Origin: Microbacteriaceae bacterium UBA1487
Lineage (GTDB): Bacteria > Actinomycetota > Actinomycetes > Actinomycetales > Microbacteriaceae
Assembly (NCBI GenBank): GCA_002325245.1
Contig: DCRR01000014.1
Coordinates: 10,351-74,350, forward strand
Length of the DNA stretch: 64,000 bases
Reading direction: 5' to 3'
A program made the translations under genes and the position numbers. The notes below the pieces were generated by a model. That model searched no databases. It was not told the origin of the DNA and was given only the letters and a program-made list of their open reading frames with translations. Below are positions 61,931-64,000 of the stretch, in pieces. Within the stretch, counting starts at the first letter, position 1; each line of letters starts with the position of its first letter.

Positions 61931-62700
61931 TCACCGTCGATTCCTCAACCCCGGCCCGGACGGCACCGACTCCGGTTCGCCGCCTCCTCAACGTGGCCAA
62001 GCTCCACGTCGCGAACCCGGCCACCGTGATCGTGACGCCGCTGCTGATCCTGGCGACGATCTTCGTGCTGAACTGGCTGATCTGGCTGCTGCTGACAGCC
62101 ACCCTCCCCTCCGGCGGCGAACTCGCTGCCGGAGATGGGACCGAGTGGAGCGGCGCCGTGTCGTTCGTGTTCGTCTACATGCTCGTCGTCGCGGTCCAGG
62201 CGATGAACGCCACCTTCCCGCTGGCGCTCGGCTACGGCGCGACCCGCCGAGACTTCTACCTCGGCAGCGTCCTCGCCTTCGTGCTGCTCTCGGCCGGCTG
62301 GGCGCTCCTGCTCGGCGTGTTCGGGCTGCTCGAAGATCTCACGGGGGGCTGGGGGCTCGGCGGAACCATGTTCCGCAGTGTCATCTTCGGAGACGGCGGA
62401 GCCCTGGAGCGCACCTGGGTGTTCTTCGTCCTGCTTCTGTTCTTCTTCTTCACGGGAAGCGCAGTCGCGGCGCTCTACGTCCGCTGGCGGCACTACGGCC
62501 TCATCAGCTACTTCGCCGTCCTGGCCTTCGCGGTCGTCGGCGTGGTCGCGCTGATCGTGCTGACCGACAGCGGCGGACTGATCGTCGACACGCTGAGCTC
62601 CCTCGGGTTCGCAGGCTCCTACGCGCTCCTGCTCATCCCGACGCTCATCTCCGCGATCGCCGGTTTCGGCCTGTTGCGCGGGGCCACCCCGCGCAACTGA
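61927..62700 (+). CDS. ABC transporter permease
   Basis: 257 residues from the ATG in the ATGA overlap with the ATPase gene. Six membrane helices (about 33-58, 80-100, 115-140, 165-185, 195-215 and 225-250). LALGYGATRRDFYLGS resembles the coupling region of YtrC/ABC2-type permeases. No solute-binding protein gene follows, so the transporter is most likely an exporter, perhaps for wall-active agents as in other YtrA operons. Confidence 0.9.
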   Translation: MITVDSSTPARTAPTPVRRLLNVAKLHVANPATVIVTPLLILATIFVLNWLIWLLLTATLPSGGELAAGDGTEWSGAVSFVFVYMLVVAVQAMNATFPLALGYGATRRDFYLGSVLAFVLLSAGWALLLGVFGLLEDLTGGWGLGGTMFRSVIFGDGGALERTWVFFVLLLFFFFTGSAVAALYVRWRHYGLISYFAVLAFAVVGVVALIVLTDSGGLIVDTLSSLGFAGSYALLLIPTLISAIAGFGLLRGATPRN

Positions 62701-62706
62701 TCGCGA

Positions 62707-62737
62707 GCCGCCCGCCGAATGCGCTTCGGCGGGCGGC
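62707..62737 (+). terminator. Hairpin terminator after the GntR-ABC operon
   Basis: Perfect 13-base arms (GCCGCCCGCCGAA / TTCGGCGGGCGGC) with a five-base loop, seven bases after the permease stop. No T-run follows. Confidence 0.75.
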
Positions 62738-62796
62738 CGCACCAAATCGACGTATTGTCAGTTTCGCCTGCTAGGTTCTCGCCACGAAGGAGACTG

Positions 62797-63410
62797 ATGC
62801 CGTCGATTCCTGCATTCCCCCTCGCGCTTCCCGTCGTACTCGCAGCTCTGCTCTCGGGCTGCGCGTCCGCACCCGCGCCCGTCGTGGTGCCGCCGGCGCC
62901 GACCGCCGCGACCGCTCCCACCCTGGGGCGCCGCCGCCGGTCGAGGCCGGATTCGTTCAGCCTCGCGACTGCGCCGCTATGCTGAGCGCGCACCGGCTCG
63001 ACGAGTTCGCCCGCGACGGGCGCGAACTGCTCGGCGGGCCGGGCGGGCGCTACGGCGGCGACTACCTGATCGACGAAACTCCCGAAGAGCTGGCCGGTGG
63101 CATCACCTGCATCTGGGGAGACGAGAGCGCACCCGCGACCACGATCACGATCTCGGTCGCCCCGCTCGGGTCACAGACACGTCCGACGGTCGTCGCCGAC
63201 CTCCGCGCCCAGGGTCTCAACGAGCAGGCCCTCGACGACATCGTGCGCTTCGGGCAGCTCGGCGACACGGTGAGCTCCCCGGCGATCCTCAATGTGCTGC
63301 GCGAGGACTGCTGGATCTCCATCATCAACGCGCGAGGCGGCGAGACGGAGTTCGATGTCGTCGTCACGATCGCGGACGAGGTCGCGAGCGCCGTCTACGG
63401 CGCCGACTGA
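62797..63410 (+). pseudogene. Lipoprotein gene with single-base frameshift
   Basis: The ATG at 62797, with AAGGAG upstream, begins a signal peptide with lipobox LLSGC and a Pro/Thr/Ala linker. The frame then ends early at 62985. The next frame resumes the expected outer domain (APPPVEAGFVQPRDCAAM at ~62930, then ITCIWGDE, up to 63410). Adding one G to the GGGG run at ~62925-62928 restores a single ~204-residue reading frame. Either a recent mutation or a sequencing error. The intact relative is at 46751-47356. ATG 62979 alone would give a protein with no export signal. Confidence 0.8.
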
Positions 63411-63817
63411 TCGCCGTCGAGCTCCTCGAAGACCGTCACCTGCATCCCGCCGGGTGCCTCGACGCGGGCGTTGAGGGATTTCCACGGCGTCCGAGTCGGC
63501 GGCGCGACCGGCTCCGCTCCGCCCGCCACGAGCCTCCCCGCCGCCTCCTCGGCGTCCGGAACCTCGAACGCCACCCGCACGGTGAGCGGGTAGGGATGCG
63601 CGACATCGCGGCCGACCTCGACCTGATCGATGTAGCGGACCTGAGCCGGGTTCGCGAGTTCGAGGGTCGCGGTCGGAATGCCCAAGATCACGACCCGCGC
63701 ACCCCCGCCGGCGCTGTAGGCCTCCAGCTCGGGAAGTCCCACCACGTCGCGGTAGAAGGCGAGCGCGGCGTCGAGATCCTCGGTCTCCAGGACCAGGCGG
63801 AGTTGTGCGCCGGTCAT
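63395..63817 (-). CDS. VOC-superfamily (glyoxalase/dioxygenase-fold) protein
   Basis: 140 residues, two beta-alpha-beta3 halves (LRLVLETEDLDAALAFYRDVVGL; AFEVPDAEEAAGRLVAGGA; ARVEAPGGMQVTVFEEL). Metal ligands are not clearly conserved: the first position is not His, and the final Glu lies in FEEL. It could be a bleomycin-resistance-like binding protein. The ATG is preceded by TAGGCT and six bases. Confidence 0.85.
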   Translation of the reverse strand: MTGAQLRLVLETEDLDAALAFYRDVVGLPELEAYSAGGGARVVILGIPTATLELANPAQVRYIDQVEVGRDVAHPYPLTVRVAFEVPDAEEAAGRLVAGGAEPVAPPTRTPWKSLNARVEAPGGMQVTVFEELDGDQSAP

Positions 63818-63823
63818 GCCTCG

Positions 63824-63829
63824 AGCCTA
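63824..63829 (-). promoter_or_regulatory. -10 box of the VOC gene, leaderless type
   Basis: Minus-strand TAGGCT, CGAGGC, ATG, identical over 12 bases to the region before the amidase start. Confidence 0.45.
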
Positions 63830-63858
63830 GAGCCGGGAGCCCCGCGCGCGCCGGGGCG

Positions 63859-64000
63859 CTACTTGAGGCTCTTCTGCATCAGCACGGTGCCGAGCCAGCG
63901 TCCGAACTTGAACCCGACCTTGCCCATGTGGCCGATCTTCTTGAAGCCGTAGGCCTCGTGCAGGCGGATCGAGGCGTCAGCGCCGCGATCGGCGATCACT
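63859..64000 (-). CDS. GNAT acetyltransferase, C-terminal part
   Basis: Only the last ~46 codons are inside the window. They read ASIRLHEAYGFKKIGHMG, then VGFKFGRWLGTVLMQKSLK and a stop. This is the end of a phosphinothricin acetyltransferase-like GNAT enzyme: the SxxLHxxxGF motif and the GFKFGRW block are typical of that group. The N-terminus lies beyond 64000. Confidence 0.8.
   Translation of the reverse strand, partial: VIADRGADASIRLHEAYGFKKIGHMGKVGFKFGRWLGTVLMQKSLK

Noticed and set aside
62979..63410. Separate intact gene starting at the internal ATG
   Set aside because: No ribosome site, no export signal, and the preceding codons in the same frame continue the lipoprotein domain; a frameshift explains both halves.
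1..64000. CRISPR array, insertion sequence, prophage or integrative element
   Set aside because: No regularly spaced direct repeats, transposase, integrase or phage genes, and no obvious change in base composition. The single tRNA has no integrase gene or 3' duplicate nearby.

Overview
The window is high-GC, gene-dense chromosomal DNA of an actinobacterium, most likely of the family Microbacteriaceae. This rests on the strongly GC-biased third positions, the frequent GTG starts, the gene order argS / lysA-hom-thrC-thrB-rho-prfA-prmC / sua5 / wecA-like / atpIBEFHAGDC, and many genes that look leaderless. No species can be named from sequence alone. I see no insertion sequence, prophage, CRISPR array, rRNA or replication origin. 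There is one tRNA. No gene-free stretch exceeds about 160 bases.

Layout. (1) 1-13.9 kb, minus strand: one long, mostly overlapping operon read right to left. It encodes an FHA protein, a PP2C phosphatase, a Ser/Thr kinase with a fibronectin-like ectodomain, a roughly 1970-residue membrane-anchored Ig/cadherin-like plus fibronectin protein, a MoxR AAA ATPase, a DUF58 protein, a transglutaminase-fold membrane protein that has lost its catalytic Cys and His, and a zinc-ribbon protein cut by the window edge. This is the best candidate for an under-described system. (2) 13.9-18.8 kb: polyamine/aminoaldehyde catabolism (aldehyde dehydrogenase, Lrp regulator, class III aminotransferase, FAD amine oxidase). 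(3) 18.8-23.5 kb: YceI, TspO, aldo/keto reductase, two DNA alkylation-repair genes (ogt, tag), YaaA and a P-loop kinase. (4) 23.5-30.9 kb: the complete F1Fo ATP synthase operon, where atpB appears to start at CTG. (5) 30.9-42.6 kb: a WecA/MraY-family transferase, Sua5, PrmC, RF1, Rho, the threonine genes and lysA, interrupted by one opposite-strand HAD gene.

(6) 42.7-48.3 kb: a divergent YbaK-like protein, two tandem DUF2993 lipid-binding proteins, argS, a lipoprotein, an intact transglutaminase and tRNA-Arg(CCG). (7) 48.3-51.7 kb: a RamB-type regulator divergent from GTP-dependent PEP carboxykinase. (8) 51.8-56 kb: an ECF-like sigma factor, a single-pass partner protein, a TPM-domain coiled-coil protein and PspA, which together look like an envelope-stress module. 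(9) 56-64 kb: an arginase-fold enzyme, a disulfide oxidoreductase, a small HExxH protein, an iron-box-controlled SIP domain, an amidase, a YtrA-type regulator with its ABC transporter, a frameshifted lipoprotein gene, a VOC protein and the end of a GNAT gene.

A recurring regulatory theme is a -10-like hexamer (TANNNT or close) ending 5-8 bases, most often exactly 6, before the start codon of at least fifteen genes. This predicts transcripts that begin at or near the start codon.
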